Shown: piece by piece, positions 11,403-19,500 of the stretch | How positions within the stretch are numbered: the first letter of the stretch is position 1 | How the letters are laid out: the number at the start of each line of letters is the position of its first letter | Origin: JAIOQJ01 sp963718635 | Lineage (GTDB): Bacteria; Planctomycetota; Planctomycetia; Gemmatales; Gemmataceae | Assembly (NCBI GenBank): GCA_963718635.1 | Contig: OY970367.1 | Span: 2,418,001-2,482,000 of the forward strand | Direction: 5' to 3' | DNA: 64,000 nucleotides | The notes under the pieces: model-generated | The model's input: the letters and a program-made list of their open reading frames with translations, nothing else | Databases searched by the model: none | Told to the model about the DNA's origin: nothing | Made by a program: the position numbers and the translations under genes

Positions 11403-11688
11403 CGGCTGAACCTTAACTCGCTTCAATCTTTCAACCGACTTATCAATTCCTCCCACTTCCTCTGTAACGACCGTCTTGTGGCTCGAACCCGGGCAGCGAT
11501 AGAGGTCGCGAAGTTGGCGTGGAAGACTCACTACATCATCATGCGCGAAGACCGTTCTTAGACAGCGCGAAGAGCATAGAATTTCAAAGCTAAGGCCGCC
11601 GACTCCAGGCTAAATTCAACCACCGGAAAACGCGAAGAGCCATATAAAATTTGTCGATCCGGGTAAGAACGGTCCAAGTGAGAATGAA
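11403..11688. other. Intergenic spacer with 11-bp inverted repeat and partial direct repeat
   Basis: Arms GACCGTTCTTA (11550-11560) and TAAGAACGGTC (11664-11674) are perfect inverted repeats about 100 bp apart. A second motif, CGCGAAGAGC(C)ATA, occurs at 11567-11578 and 11631-11644. No gene is recognised; the segment could be the remnant of an inserted element. Confidence 0.45.
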
Positions 11689-11967
11689 ATGACTCTAAAA
11701 GACATTTTAACCGGCTACCACCAGGGCGACTTTACTGTTACGGATACGATGCTTGCAATCTTGCAGCTAATTACAGAAGAAAACGTACAACGCGTGGTCG
11801 AAGCTCTACCCCCGGACGTACGAGTGGCAACGGAGTATTTTGTGGGATACTACAACCTTGACGTCGGAATCTATAACGGCCCGCGTCCGTCTGTTGCGGC
11901 CGTTGAGTTGGTGAAGGCGCATTTCACGCAGCACCGTTTCGAACAAAAGAGTTTTGAGGGTGGGTGA
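11689..11967 (+). CDS. Small hypothetical protein
   Basis: A 92-residue protein beginning MTLKDILTGYHQGDF. It is acidic and apparently globular, with no membrane segment, and I do not recognise its family. It lies in the same AT-richer patch as the HEPN pair but is separated from them by 286 bp containing inverted repeats, and it ends 26 bp before thiO. It could be an immunity-type or regulatory protein, but nothing in the sequence shows this. Confidence 0.5.
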   Translation: MTLKDILTGYHQGDFTVTDTMLAILQLITEENVQRVVEALPPDVRVATEYFVGYYNLDVGIYNGPRPSVAAVELVKAHFTQHRFEQKSFEGG

Positions 11968-11993
11968 AGGCGAGCAGCATATAACAAACCTTC

Positions 11994-13097
11994 ATGCCAC
12001 ACCCCGACATTCTGATCATCGGCGGCGGCGTCATCGGGTTGACGACGGCTTACTTTCTATCGCGAGAAGGCCGGCGCGTGCAGGTCGTTGATCGGGGTTC
12101 GCTCGGCGCGGAGGCTTCCTGGGCAGGGGCGGGCATTATCCCGCCCGGCAATCCAAGCCATGCGCTCACCGCTTACGATGAGCTGCGCGCCGTTAGCTCG
12201 CGGATGTTTCCGAAATTGACCGAAGAATTGCGCGAGCGAACCGGCATCGACAACGGCTATCGCGTTTGTGGCGGCATCGAGATTCTCGGACGCGATGAAG
12301 AAGAGACTGTAGCCGCCTGGCGCGATGAGCAAGTCCCTTTCCAGCAGATTCAACCCTATAGCGATTCCGGCGAGACAGCCTACTTGCTGCCCGGCATGGC
12401 CCAGGTGCGCAACCCCTGGCATCTGCGAGCACTAATAACCGCTTGCACCCCGTTAGGTGTGCAATTTCAAACTGATGCAACCGTTGCGCAATTTGAGTTA
12501 GAGCGGAACAAGATCATGGCCGCACGGCTTAGCACGGGCGAGCGTATTGTTGCCGGACAATACCTGATTGCCGCCGGCGCTTGGAGCGAGGCTTTGCTTG
12601 GCCCACTCGGCTTACAGTCGGGCATTCATCCGGTGCTCGGTCAGATGGTTTTGATGAAGACAGCCATTCCGATTCTCCGACGCATTCTGTTAGCAGGCAA
12701 GCGCTACATCGTGCCGCGTGAGGATGGGCATGTCCTGATCGGCTCCACTGAGGAACCAGAAGCCGGCTTTCGCAAAGAGACCACAACAGAGGCCATTGAG
12801 GACCTGATTGAATTCGGAATATCCCTCGCGCCTGCGCTGGTGGATGCAGCGCTGCTAAACACCTGGGCCGGTCTACGACCTGGGTCGCTCGACGGCTTGC
12901 CGAGCATCGGCCTTGTTGGACACTTTGACAATTTGTTCTTAGCCAGTGGGCATTTTCGCGCCGGAATCCAACTCTCGCCCGCTACCGCGCAAGTGTTGTG
13001 CGACCTTCTCGCCGGGCGAGCGTCATCGATATCGCTGGAAGACTTTCGACCGGGGCGCGAACCGAGAAAGCCGCAGCGGATGACGTTTCGCTCGTGA
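11994..13097 (+). CDS. thiO: Glycine oxidase ThiO-like FAD-dependent amine oxidase
   Basis: ThiO oxidises glycine to iminoglycine for the thiazole moiety of thiamine. The FAD-binding Rossmann motif IIGGGVIGL is at residues 7-15, with the acidic end of the second strand at VVDRG. The family-typical segments EASWAGAGIIPPG, HPVLGQMV and the C-terminal TWAGLRPGSLDGLPSIG plus ASGHFRAGIQLSP (substrate and FAD contacts) are present. The length of 367 residues is typical. No thiS/thiG genes are adjacent, so a related glycine/sarcosine or D-amino-acid oxidase role cannot be excluded. The frame is intact throughout. Confidence 0.85.
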   Translation: MPHPDILIIGGGVIGLTTAYFLSREGRRVQVVDRGSLGAEASWAGAGIIPPGNPSHALTAYDELRAVSSRMFPKLTEELRERTGIDNGYRVCGGIEILGRDEEETVAAWRDEQVPFQQIQPYSDSGETAYLLPGMAQVRNPWHLRALITACTPLGVQFQTDATVAQFELERNKIMAARLSTGERIVAGQYLIAAGAWSEALLGPLGLQSGIHPVLGQMVLMKTAIPILRRILLAGKRYIVPREDGHVLIGSTEEPEAGFRKETTTEAIEDLIEFGISLAPALVDAALLNTWAGLRPGSLDGLPSIGLVGHFDNLFLASGHFRAGIQLSPATAQVLCDLLAGRASSISLEDFRPGREPRKPQRMTFRS

Positions 13098-13166
13098 GCA
13101 TCTTTGGCTCGCCTGCTTGCCGAAACCATAGAATCTCTGCCAACGGCTTCTCGGAGACTTCGCTAC

Positions 13167-14984
13167 ATGGATGCCATCGACCATCGCCCCGTCGTCAGTC
13201 AATTGGCGGATGATCTCGCTTGGTTGGAAGAACATAGCCGGAAGCAGAACGATCTCGCGCGGCAGGCGGGCCAGCTACGGTTGGCGGCCGGGCTGGTGCG
13301 GAATGTCATCGGCCCGTTTCTGAGCGCTCAAGCAGCTGTGCCTTTGCATATCGCTGTCGTGGGCGGCGCCGGAGCGGGTAAGAGCACCATCGTCAATTTT
13401 TTGACCGGCTCAACGGTTGCGGACGCAAATCCCCAGGCCGGCTATACCCGTCACCCAACCGCCTATGTGGCCAGCGGCAGCCAGGCGGGTTGGCCCGCTC
13501 ATGCGGGCTTCCTTGGCCCATTGCAACGGCTGGATCAGCCGACGCCCGCCAATCTCGATGAAGATGTCTACCAGCATCGACGCGTGCCGACCGATGGACC
13601 CGGCTTTGGCCCGCTTGGCGATTGCGTCATATGGGATTGCCCCGATATGACCACTTGGGCGGCGACGGGTTACGTTCCGCGATTGATGGAGATCGCCAGC
13701 CTGGCGGACATCATCGTCTACGTCGCCTCCGATGAGCGCTACAACGATGAGGTCCCCACCCAATTTTTGCATTTGTTGATCCAGGCAGGCAAGCCGGTGG
13801 TTGTCTGTCTTACCAAGATGCGCGAAGCAGTTGCTGAGGAGCTGGTCGCGCACTTTCAATCGGACGTTCTAGGCCGACTGCCGAAGACGTCGGCGGGTAA
13901 GCCGAACGTGCCGGTGGTCGCCATTCCCTATTTAACGCCTGAGCAACTGGGCGACCCGGTTAAGAATGCCACGAAGTATCGCGTGCCGTTGTTGAACCAG
14001 GTGATGGTGTTGGCCGACCCGCCGCAGGCGGTGCGCAAGCGTTCCGTCGAAACATCGATCCGCTTTCTCACTACCGCAAGCGAAGGGCTGCTTGAAGTCG
14101 CCCGGCAAGACCTAGCTGCGCTGGATGGCTGGCGCGGCCTCGTTCATGTGGGGCACGATGAATTCAACAACCGTTATCGTCGCGAATTTCTCAATGGCGA
14201 GCGATTTCGCCGCTTCGACGATGTTCGCGAACAGGTGATGAACCTGTTGGAACTGCCTGGGGCAGGACGCATGGTGAGTGTTGCGCTGCACATCGTTCGC
14301 ACGCCTTATCGCCTGTTGCGCGGCGCAATGGGCAAAGCGTTGACCAACGCCGATTCTGTCAATCTGCCGGAAGAACAGGTTTTGGAAGGCTCGATGCGCG
14401 CCTGGCTCGATTCGCTGCGAGCCGAATCCCTACGCCGGGCGGACACTAATTTGCTTTGGAAGCACGTCGTTGCCGGGTTCAGCAGCGGCTTCGCCGATAT
14501 GGCCAACGAGCGCTTCCACAACGATTATCATCGTTTCCAAATGAGCTCGGCGGACGAAATCGATTCCGTCTGTCGTTCAATAACCGGTGGGCTGGAGCGC
14601 AATCAACCACTGTTGGCGAGCTTGCGCGTCGGTAAGAGTTTGCTCGATGCCACAGCCGTCGTGCTTGGCCTCTGGGCAGGCGGTTGGTGGGCTTGGCCCT
14701 GTTTGATCTTTGTGCCGCTCTTTGCATCCATTGCGCACCAATTGGTCGAGGTGGTAGTCTGGCAATACGTCGAGCATAAGCGAAGACTGACGCGCTCGCG
14801 CAAAGAATTGATGGTGAACCAAACGATCACCGCGCCGATGGCCGAATGGCTGACCCAATGGCCCGCCACCGGAGGCTCCGCCTACGAACGGCTGCAATTG
14901 ACGTTGCGTCGCGTACCGGATTTGATCAAGGCACTGGAAACGCAAGCGAGTCTACGGCTGCCGGTGGCGAGTGGGGGTTCGTAG
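13167..14984 (+). CDS. Membrane-associated dynamin-like GTPase 1
   Basis: About 605 residues. The P-loop GGAGAGKST is at residues 66-74, preceded by an amphipathic helical N-terminus. G3 is DCPDMTTW, with Asp in place of the usual Gly after Pro, and a G4-like TKMR follows the strand PVVVCL. A long helical region follows, then a hydrophobic hairpin near residues 492-540 (LGLWAGGWWAWPCLIFVPLF) that should insert in the membrane, and a basic tail. The order GTPase, helical stalk, membrane hairpin is that of bacterial dynamin-like and 50S-binding-type GTPases. A second, diverged GTPase of the same plan follows at 15482. Start ATG 13167 is chosen because upstream codons lack family-like sequence. 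Confidence 0.75.
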   Translation: MDAIDHRPVVSQLADDLAWLEEHSRKQNDLARQAGQLRLAAGLVRNVIGPFLSAQAAVPLHIAVVGGAGAGKSTIVNFLTGSTVADANPQAGYTRHPTAYVASGSQAGWPAHAGFLGPLQRLDQPTPANLDEDVYQHRRVPTDGPGFGPLGDCVIWDCPDMTTWAATGYVPRLMEIASLADIIVYVASDERYNDEVPTQFLHLLIQAGKPVVVCLTKMREAVAEELVAHFQSDVLGRLPKTSAGKPNVPVVAIPYLTPEQLGDPVKNATKYRVPLLNQVMVLADPPQAVRKRSVETSIRFLTTASEGLLEVARQDLAALDGWRGLVHVGHDEFNNRYRREFLNGERFRRFDDVREQVMNLLELPGAGRMVSVALHIVRTPYRLLRGAMGKALTNADSVNLPEEQVLEGSMRAWLDSLRAESLRRADTNLLWKHVVAGFSSGFADMANERFHNDYHRFQMSSADEIDSVCRSITGGLERNQPLLASLRVGKSLLDATAVVLGLWAGGWWAWPCLIFVPLFASIAHQLVEVVVWQYVEHKRRLTRSRKELMVNQTITAPMAEWLTQWPATGGSAYERLQLTLRRVPDLIKALETQASLRLPVASGGS

Positions 14985-15023
14985 ACTCATCGTCAAACCT
15001 AAGTTTGGTGCCGTTTTGGATCT

Positions 15024-15318
15024 GAGCCTGAAAGGCTCATTCTGTCAGCCCAGGCCGTAGTCCCTGAAAGGGACGGAGGCCTGGGTTTGCGACAACCCAT
15101 ACATCGGCCCTGTAAGGGCCGTTCCGCTTGATGACCTTTCAAACGCTACGCCCAGGGCGGTTGATTGCAGCATTTCTCCACGCAAATCTCGTTTTGTCGA
15201 GATCTTATCGAATGAACGGCCCCTACAGGGCCGATGGTGACGATTACCGATGAACCCAGGCCTCCGACCCGGCAAGCCGGGTCGGAGGCCTGGGCTGACA
15301 GAATGAGCTTTCAGGCTC
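15024..15318. repeat. Nested palindromic element F (about 295 bp)
   Basis: Three nested pairs of inverted arms are visible: GAGCCTGAAAGGCTCATTCT (from 15024) against its complement ending at 15318 with one indel; GGAGGCCTGGGTT (15075) against AACCCAGGCCTCC (15253); and CATCGGCCCTGTA (15102) against its complement near 15224-15236. The arms also carry their own small hairpins (CCCTGAAAGGG, GACCCGGCAAGCCGGGTC). No protein is encoded. The whole could fold into one long branched stem, as MITEs or large structured RNAs do. It fills the gap between the two GTPase genes. Confidence 0.85.
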
Positions 15319-15381
15319 GAAAACTTTGTGTTACTCACCAACGCAGTGCTATCGGCTGATGCTGACACCATTTCTACCGCA

Positions 15382-15433
15382 GGGCGGCGCGAAGCGCTTG
15401 CCCTGATCTGAAATTCGCGTGGCCTTCGGCCTG
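15382..15433. repeat. Dispersed motif I, copy 2
   Basis: GGGCGGCGCGAAGCGCTTGC followed by GGCCTTCGGCCTG matches the copy at 153-203. It lies just upstream of the second GTPase gene and contains two short self-complementary blocks (GCGCGAAGCGC, GGCCTTCGGCC). Confidence 0.6.
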
Positions 15434-15468
15434 AAGACATTGTCCCAAGCCGGAAACGCGGGAGAGAA

Positions 15469-15474
15469 TACAAT
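15469..15474 (+). promoter_or_regulatory. Candidate -10 box TACAAT for a leaderless start
   Basis: TACAAT ends seven bases before the ATG of the second GTPase gene, so transcription would begin at or next to the start codon. No good -35 or Shine-Dalgarno sequence was seen. Confidence 0.35.
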
Positions 15475-15481
15475 AGAGCGA

Positions 15482-17320
15482 ATGGATCAGACAAACCCGG
15501 CCCCGGAACCGTTGTTGCGTACGCTGGCGCCCTTGCTGCGAAATCTCGATAAGGACTTGCGCGGCTGGCTCGACGGCGTCCATCGCTTCCCGTTGCCGGT
15601 GATCGCGAAGGCGTCGCTCGAAGGCGAAAGCGGCGATTTGCGACGGCAGGCCGAAGCCCTCGATGTCGAACGGCCCTTGCTCGTCATCGTCTTGATGGGC
15701 GGCACCGGCGTCGGCAAATCGACGCTGTTGAATGCCTTGGCCGGCGCTTCGATCGCCCAGGCTTCCTTCACCAGGCCTACCACACGCGACCCGGTGGTCT
15801 ACCATCATCAATCGATCCGTTCCGAGCGCCTCGATCCCGCCCTACGACATTGCCGTCTGGCGCATCACGATCGGGAATCGCTTGCCCAGAAAGTGATTGT
15901 CGATACGCCCGACCTCGACAGCAACGATCTTGCCAACCGCGAAAAGCTGCTGGCGATTTTGCCCTTGGCCGACATCGTTCTCTACGTCGGCTCTCAGGAA
16001 AAGTATCACGACAAGCTTGGCTGGGAGTTGTTCAAGGAACAGCGCAAACGGAGAGCGTTCGCCTTCGTTCTCAACAAATGGGATCGCTGTATCCAAGCGG
16101 GCGCCACGGGACTTAGGCCCGACGAGGATTTGCTGCGCGATCTCAAAGCAGAGGGTTTTGAAAATCCTAAGCTCTTTCGCACCGTCGCGCAGTCATGGCT
16201 CGATGCGCGGCTTTCGGGCACGGAAGCGCCGGCCCATCTCCCGGAAGGCGAGCAATTTGCGGAACTCCTGAACTGGTTGGAACTCGGGCTGACCCGGCTT
16301 GAAATCGAAGCCGTGAAAGCGCGTGGAGTCGGCCAGCTGCTCTCTCAAGTGGTAAAGACGCTCGAGGAAGTTCGGCCGCCTGACCTCACTCGCGAGGCCG
16401 AGCGCACACGCCATGGCTGGGAGCGAATTCTGCACGAAGAAGCCGACGTATACGGCGATGTGCTCCTGAGCACGCTCGATCCCTACCAATCGGAAATTGA
16501 ACTTCACTTCAGCGTTGAAGGCCAACAGAAATTTCGCGGCCTGATGGGGAGCTACCTGCAGATGACGACGAACCTCCGCCACGCGGGGACTTCGTGGCGC
16601 GGTCGGATTCCGTTCCTCCCTAAGTTAGGGGATAAGGCAACCGACACGCCGATCACCTTCAACTTGACGTCATTCGCCCACGAATGTACCCGCATCGCCG
16701 GCGAGAAAGTCCTCGATAAACGCGGCGGCGCCATCGTCAATCGGTTGCTCGTCGAAGCCGATCGCTCGGCCTTTCCGTTGCAATTGCTCAACGGCCCGAC
16801 GATGGAGGCCTCGCGCATCGATTGGCGACAGCGCTATGATCGAGCCCTCCTGGAAGCGCTTGGCGAGGTTGAGCGCGTCTGCACGCAGCCACGCGGCCTG
16901 CGCAAACTGTTGCAGGTCTCGATCGTCACCCTCGCGAACACGCTGCCGGCCATCGTTTTCGTTTGCTCGTTCCTCTGGATTCTTTGGCTTTGGATCGTCG
17001 AAAATAACGTGCCGACTATGTTGCATGTATTGCTCCCTTTCATTCTGACTTTGACGACGCTGATCACCTTGCAGGTCTTGATCACGGTGTTGCTGCCGTT
17101 GCGCTGGGCTTCCGTGCGCAGCGAATTCCACAAGCAATTGAACGAACGGCTCGACCGCGAATTGATGAGCGTCTACGCGTCTGTACCGGAAGAGACCGCG
17201 CAGCGCATGTTGGTGGAGCGTGAGCAAGTCGAGCAACTCTCGAAAGCGTTGCACGAAGTGATGACCTGGCTCGACGAAAGGCAGTCGGCCTCCAACGTCG
17301 CCGGCCTTTATGGCAATTAG
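15482..17320 (+). CDS. Membrane-associated dynamin-like GTPase 2
   Basis: This 612-residue protein has the same architecture as its upstream neighbour. The P-loop GGTGVGKST is at residues 73-81, G3 is VDTPDLDSN, and G4 is a canonical NKWD (FVLNKWDRC). A helical middle region with many Glu/Arg heptads follows. Two strongly hydrophobic helices lie at about residues 478-540 (AIVFVCSFLWILWLWIV and LLPFILTLTTLITLQVLITV), then a helical C-terminal tail. Bacterial dynamin-like proteins often occur as unequal tandem pairs that act together in membrane remodelling, which is the likely role here. The gene is intact. Element A copy 2 lies shortly after its stop. Confidence 0.8.
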   Translation: MDQTNPAPEPLLRTLAPLLRNLDKDLRGWLDGVHRFPLPVIAKASLEGESGDLRRQAEALDVERPLLVIVLMGGTGVGKSTLLNALAGASIAQASFTRPTTRDPVVYHHQSIRSERLDPALRHCRLAHHDRESLAQKVIVDTPDLDSNDLANREKLLAILPLADIVLYVGSQEKYHDKLGWELFKEQRKRRAFAFVLNKWDRCIQAGATGLRPDEDLLRDLKAEGFENPKLFRTVAQSWLDARLSGTEAPAHLPEGEQFAELLNWLELGLTRLEIEAVKARGVGQLLSQVVKTLEEVRPPDLTREAERTRHGWERILHEEADVYGDVLLSTLDPYQSEIELHFSVEGQQKFRGLMGSYLQMTTNLRHAGTSWRGRIPFLPKLGDKATDTPITFNLTSFAHECTRIAGEKVLDKRGGAIVNRLLVEADRSAFPLQLLNGPTMEASRIDWRQRYDRALLEALGEVERVCTQPRGLRKLLQVSIVTLANTLPAIVFVCSFLWILWLWIVENNVPTMLHVLLPFILTLTTLITLQVLITVLLPLRWASVRSEFHKQLNERLDRELMSVYASVPEETAQRMLVEREQVEQLSKALHEVMTWLDERQSASNVAGLYGN

Positions 17321-17374
17321 TTAAAGTGTCCGGCGCTATCGACATGCGCGTCACGTAAGTGCGGCCGCAATGAA

Positions 17375-17484
17375 CACACTAACCCGAAGCGTAAGCGAGG
17401 CACAGCCCTGAAGCGTTAGCGTTATTTTGTTCGGACTAACGCTGACGCTTTGGGGAAACCTCGCTCGCGCTTCGGGTTAGTGTG
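17375..17484. repeat. Palindromic element A, copy 2
   Basis: Outer arms CACACTAACCCGAAGCGTAA... and ...GCGCTTCGGGTTAGTGTG enclose inner arms GAAGCGTTAGCG and CGCTGACGC. The right flank TGACATGCT is shared with copy 4 at 58387. Confidence 0.85.
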
Positions 17485-17544
17485 ACATGCTTTATTAAGC
17501 TTACGCAGGGTGCGCAAGTCCGAAACCCGTGGCTCCTTAGCGAG

Positions 17545-18493
17545 ATGAGTCCCCCTATGGCGGAAGGCAAATGGATTTCGGATTTGACGCCCACGATGCA
17601 TCTGCACGAAGCAGCGCGCGTTGTCTTATTAGCTCGATACAAGGCGGTGCGGCACTACCTGCCGCTCGCTATTGATGCCGCCGCCAAAGATGTGGAACAC
17701 GTGCATCAGCTGCGCGTCGCCTGTCGTCGTGCGGCAGCGGGGCTGCGACTATTTGAGAGTTGTCTGCCGGATAAGCGCGCAAGTCGCAACGTCGTTTGTT
17801 GCGCCGTCTACGACGGGCCGCCGGCGAAGCCCGCGATGCCGACGTCTTCTTTGAAATGCTGCAAAGCGCTCCTCTCTTTGGTCCGGCTGCTGCCAGGCCT
17901 GCAAAACATTTTCTGATGGGTGTGACCGCTGACCAGCGCATGGTCGCGCAAGGCAACCTTGAAGAAGTCTGCAGCGCTGAAATGAAGGAGTTCGAGCGCG
18001 AGATTGACTCGATCGGCGCTGCTGATTTTGGATGGCGCGAAACTGACGAGCGCGTCGGCAACATGGCGGGCGCTGAAATTTCGAAGTTGATGAGCGAATG
18101 GGCCGATGCGTCCACGCCGCCCCCTGTCGCCTACGAGGAACTGCATCAATTCCGTATTCTCGGTAAGCGGATGCGCTATTCGATGGAGATCTTTGCCGAT
18201 TGCTTCACGTCCCCGTTTCGGGAAGAACTCTACCCCGCCGTTGAAGATATTCAGGAGATTCTCGGGCTGATCACGGATGCCCACGTCGCCATTGAACGAA
18301 TCAGCGCACTTGCGCTCATATGCGTTCCTTCCATCGGGACGACTGGCCGGCGTTTCAAAAGCCGATCGACCAGTTAATTCAGACGCAACGCCGTACGCTG
18401 CCGCGCGAGCGCAAGCGCCTAGTAGGCACTCTCAAGAAATGGCAGCAATTGACGAAGGAATTGAACGCGGGAACGCTGATGGTGAAGGGGTGA
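17545..18493 (+). CDS. CHAD-domain protein (frameshifted)
   Basis: CHAD domains are helical bundles with conserved His residues that bind polyphosphate. The signature VHQLRVACRRAAAGLRLF lies near 17700-17750, and the second half repeats it in LHQFRILGKRMRYSMEIF near 18140-18190. The frame breaks near 17795 (RRLRRAAGEARDADVFFEML follows in the new frame) and again near 18310, after which the protein continues AHMRSFHRDDWPAFQKPIDQ and ends TLMVKG at 18493. The start ATG 17545 gives MSPPMAEGKW; ATG 17557 is also possible. No CYTH/ppk partner is adjacent. Confidence 0.8.
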
Positions 18494-18522
18494 TGTTAGT
18501 ATTCGATAAGCGGTATCGTTTC

Positions 18523-18610
18523 GTTAGCCGCGACGCGAAGGCTTTGCGCAGCGGAGCGCTTTCTGGGAAACAAGCGCTCCGCTGCGCAAAGCCTTCGCGT
18601 CGCGGCTAAC
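18523..18610. repeat. Palindromic element B, copy 2 (full)
   Basis: Left arm GTTAGCCGCGACGCGAAGGC... and right arm ...GCCTTCGCGTCGCGGCTAAC pair over almost 40 bases with a loop near 18564-18571. It lies between the CHAD gene and the zeta-like kinase. A near-identical copy is at 24066-24156. Confidence 0.85.
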
Positions 18611-18668
18611 TGCTTCCGTTCACGCGATTCCAGAATCGGCTCTTCTTGAAGCGCGCAACCGCAAGAGG

Positions 18669-18674
18669 TAGAAT
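18669..18674 (+). promoter_or_regulatory. Candidate -10 box TAGAAT for a leaderless start
   Basis: TAGAAT ends seven bases before ATG 18682 of the zeta-like kinase, the same spacing as at 15469. Weak on its own; supported only by recurrence in this window. Confidence 0.3.
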
Positions 18675-18681
18675 CACGGAG

Positions 18682-19267
18682 ATGGGTCACGCATCACCCC
18701 TGGCGATCATCCTTGGTGGAATCAACGGAGCGGGAAAAACGACTTCCACCCGCGCTCTCCTTGCCGATACGCTCTATCTGCTGACGTTCGTGAACGCCGA
18801 CACCATTGCTCAGGGTTTATGCGGATTCGACCCGAACAGCGTATCAATGGAAGCAAGCAGAGTGATGTTGGAGCGTCTCCATAAACTCGCGGCGACACGG
18901 GAGAACTTTGCCTTCGAAACCACTCTGGCGGCGCGGACTTATGCCATGGCTACGCTCATTGCGCTCGGCAGGCTATGGAATTCATTTACTCTACTTCTGG
19001 CTCGAAAGCCCGGAACTCGCCATCGAGCGCGTGGTCAATCGAGTTGAGACGGGCGGACATCATGTTCCGGACGCCACGATTCGCCAACGCTATCGACGCA
19101 GGATCCGGAATTTTTTTGACCTTTACCAACCTTTGGCGAACACTTGGAAGGTATACGATAACAGCGATGGCTATCGGCTCATTGCAGAGGGTGAAACGAC
19201 CGAAGTGAAGGTTGTTCACGATGCGATGATATGGCAACGTATTGGCCACGGAGCAAAAGATGTCTGA
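18682..19267 (+). CDS. Zeta-toxin-like P-loop kinase (frameshifted)
   Basis: The N-terminus MGHASPLAIILGGINGAGKTT carries Walker A GGINGAGKT at residues 12-20. It is followed by the zeta/AAA-type motif FVNADTIAQGL, in which the Asp is the candidate catalytic base, and FAFETTLA, typical of zeta-like kinases. After a one-base break near 18967 the protein continues AGYGIHLLYFWLESPELAIERV and the Arg-rich lid RVETGGHHVPDATIRQRYRR. Zeta toxins phosphorylate UDP-N-acetylglucosamine; chromosomal short members of this family are poorly characterised. The length of about 195 residues fits that subgroup. Its stop overlaps the start of a 72-residue gene by eight bases. Confidence 0.75.
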
Positions 19268-19478
19268 AAGAGATACTCGATCAATACCCCAGAAGTTGGC
19301 CGACAACGATCTGATCAACGCCGCCCTCAGCCGTGCCGCCAAGGAAGCCAAGCTTTCTCATGCCTATGCCGGGCGCTCTGTACCAATATCCGTTAATCAG
19401 CAGATCGTTTGGTTGACCCCCGACGAAGTGTTTGCTTATTACTCGGTCGATCGAACGGCGTCGGCGAAGGTCGTCTGA
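19260..19478 (+). CDS. Small protein overlapping the zeta-like kinase
   Basis: A 72-residue protein MSERDTRSIPQKLADNDLIN... whose ATG lies inside the last codons of the kinase (ATGTCTGA overlap), implying translational coupling. It is helical and soluble. The middle contains SVNQQIVWLTPDE. No known antitoxin fold was recognised, and the classical epsilon antitoxin is encoded upstream of zeta, not downstream. A partner or antitoxin role is therefore only inferred from the overlap. Confidence 0.6.
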   Translation: MSERDTRSIPQKLADNDLINAALSRAAKEAKLSHAYAGRSVPISVNQQIVWLTPDEVFAYYSVDRTASAKVV

Positions 19479-19500
19479 CTTTCGCAGGAGGCCATGCCGC

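Noticed and set aside
11460..11540. tRNA-like sequence on the minus strand (CCGGGTTCGAGC)
   Set aside because: Only a T-loop-like string is present; acceptor, D and anticodon stems could not be formed.
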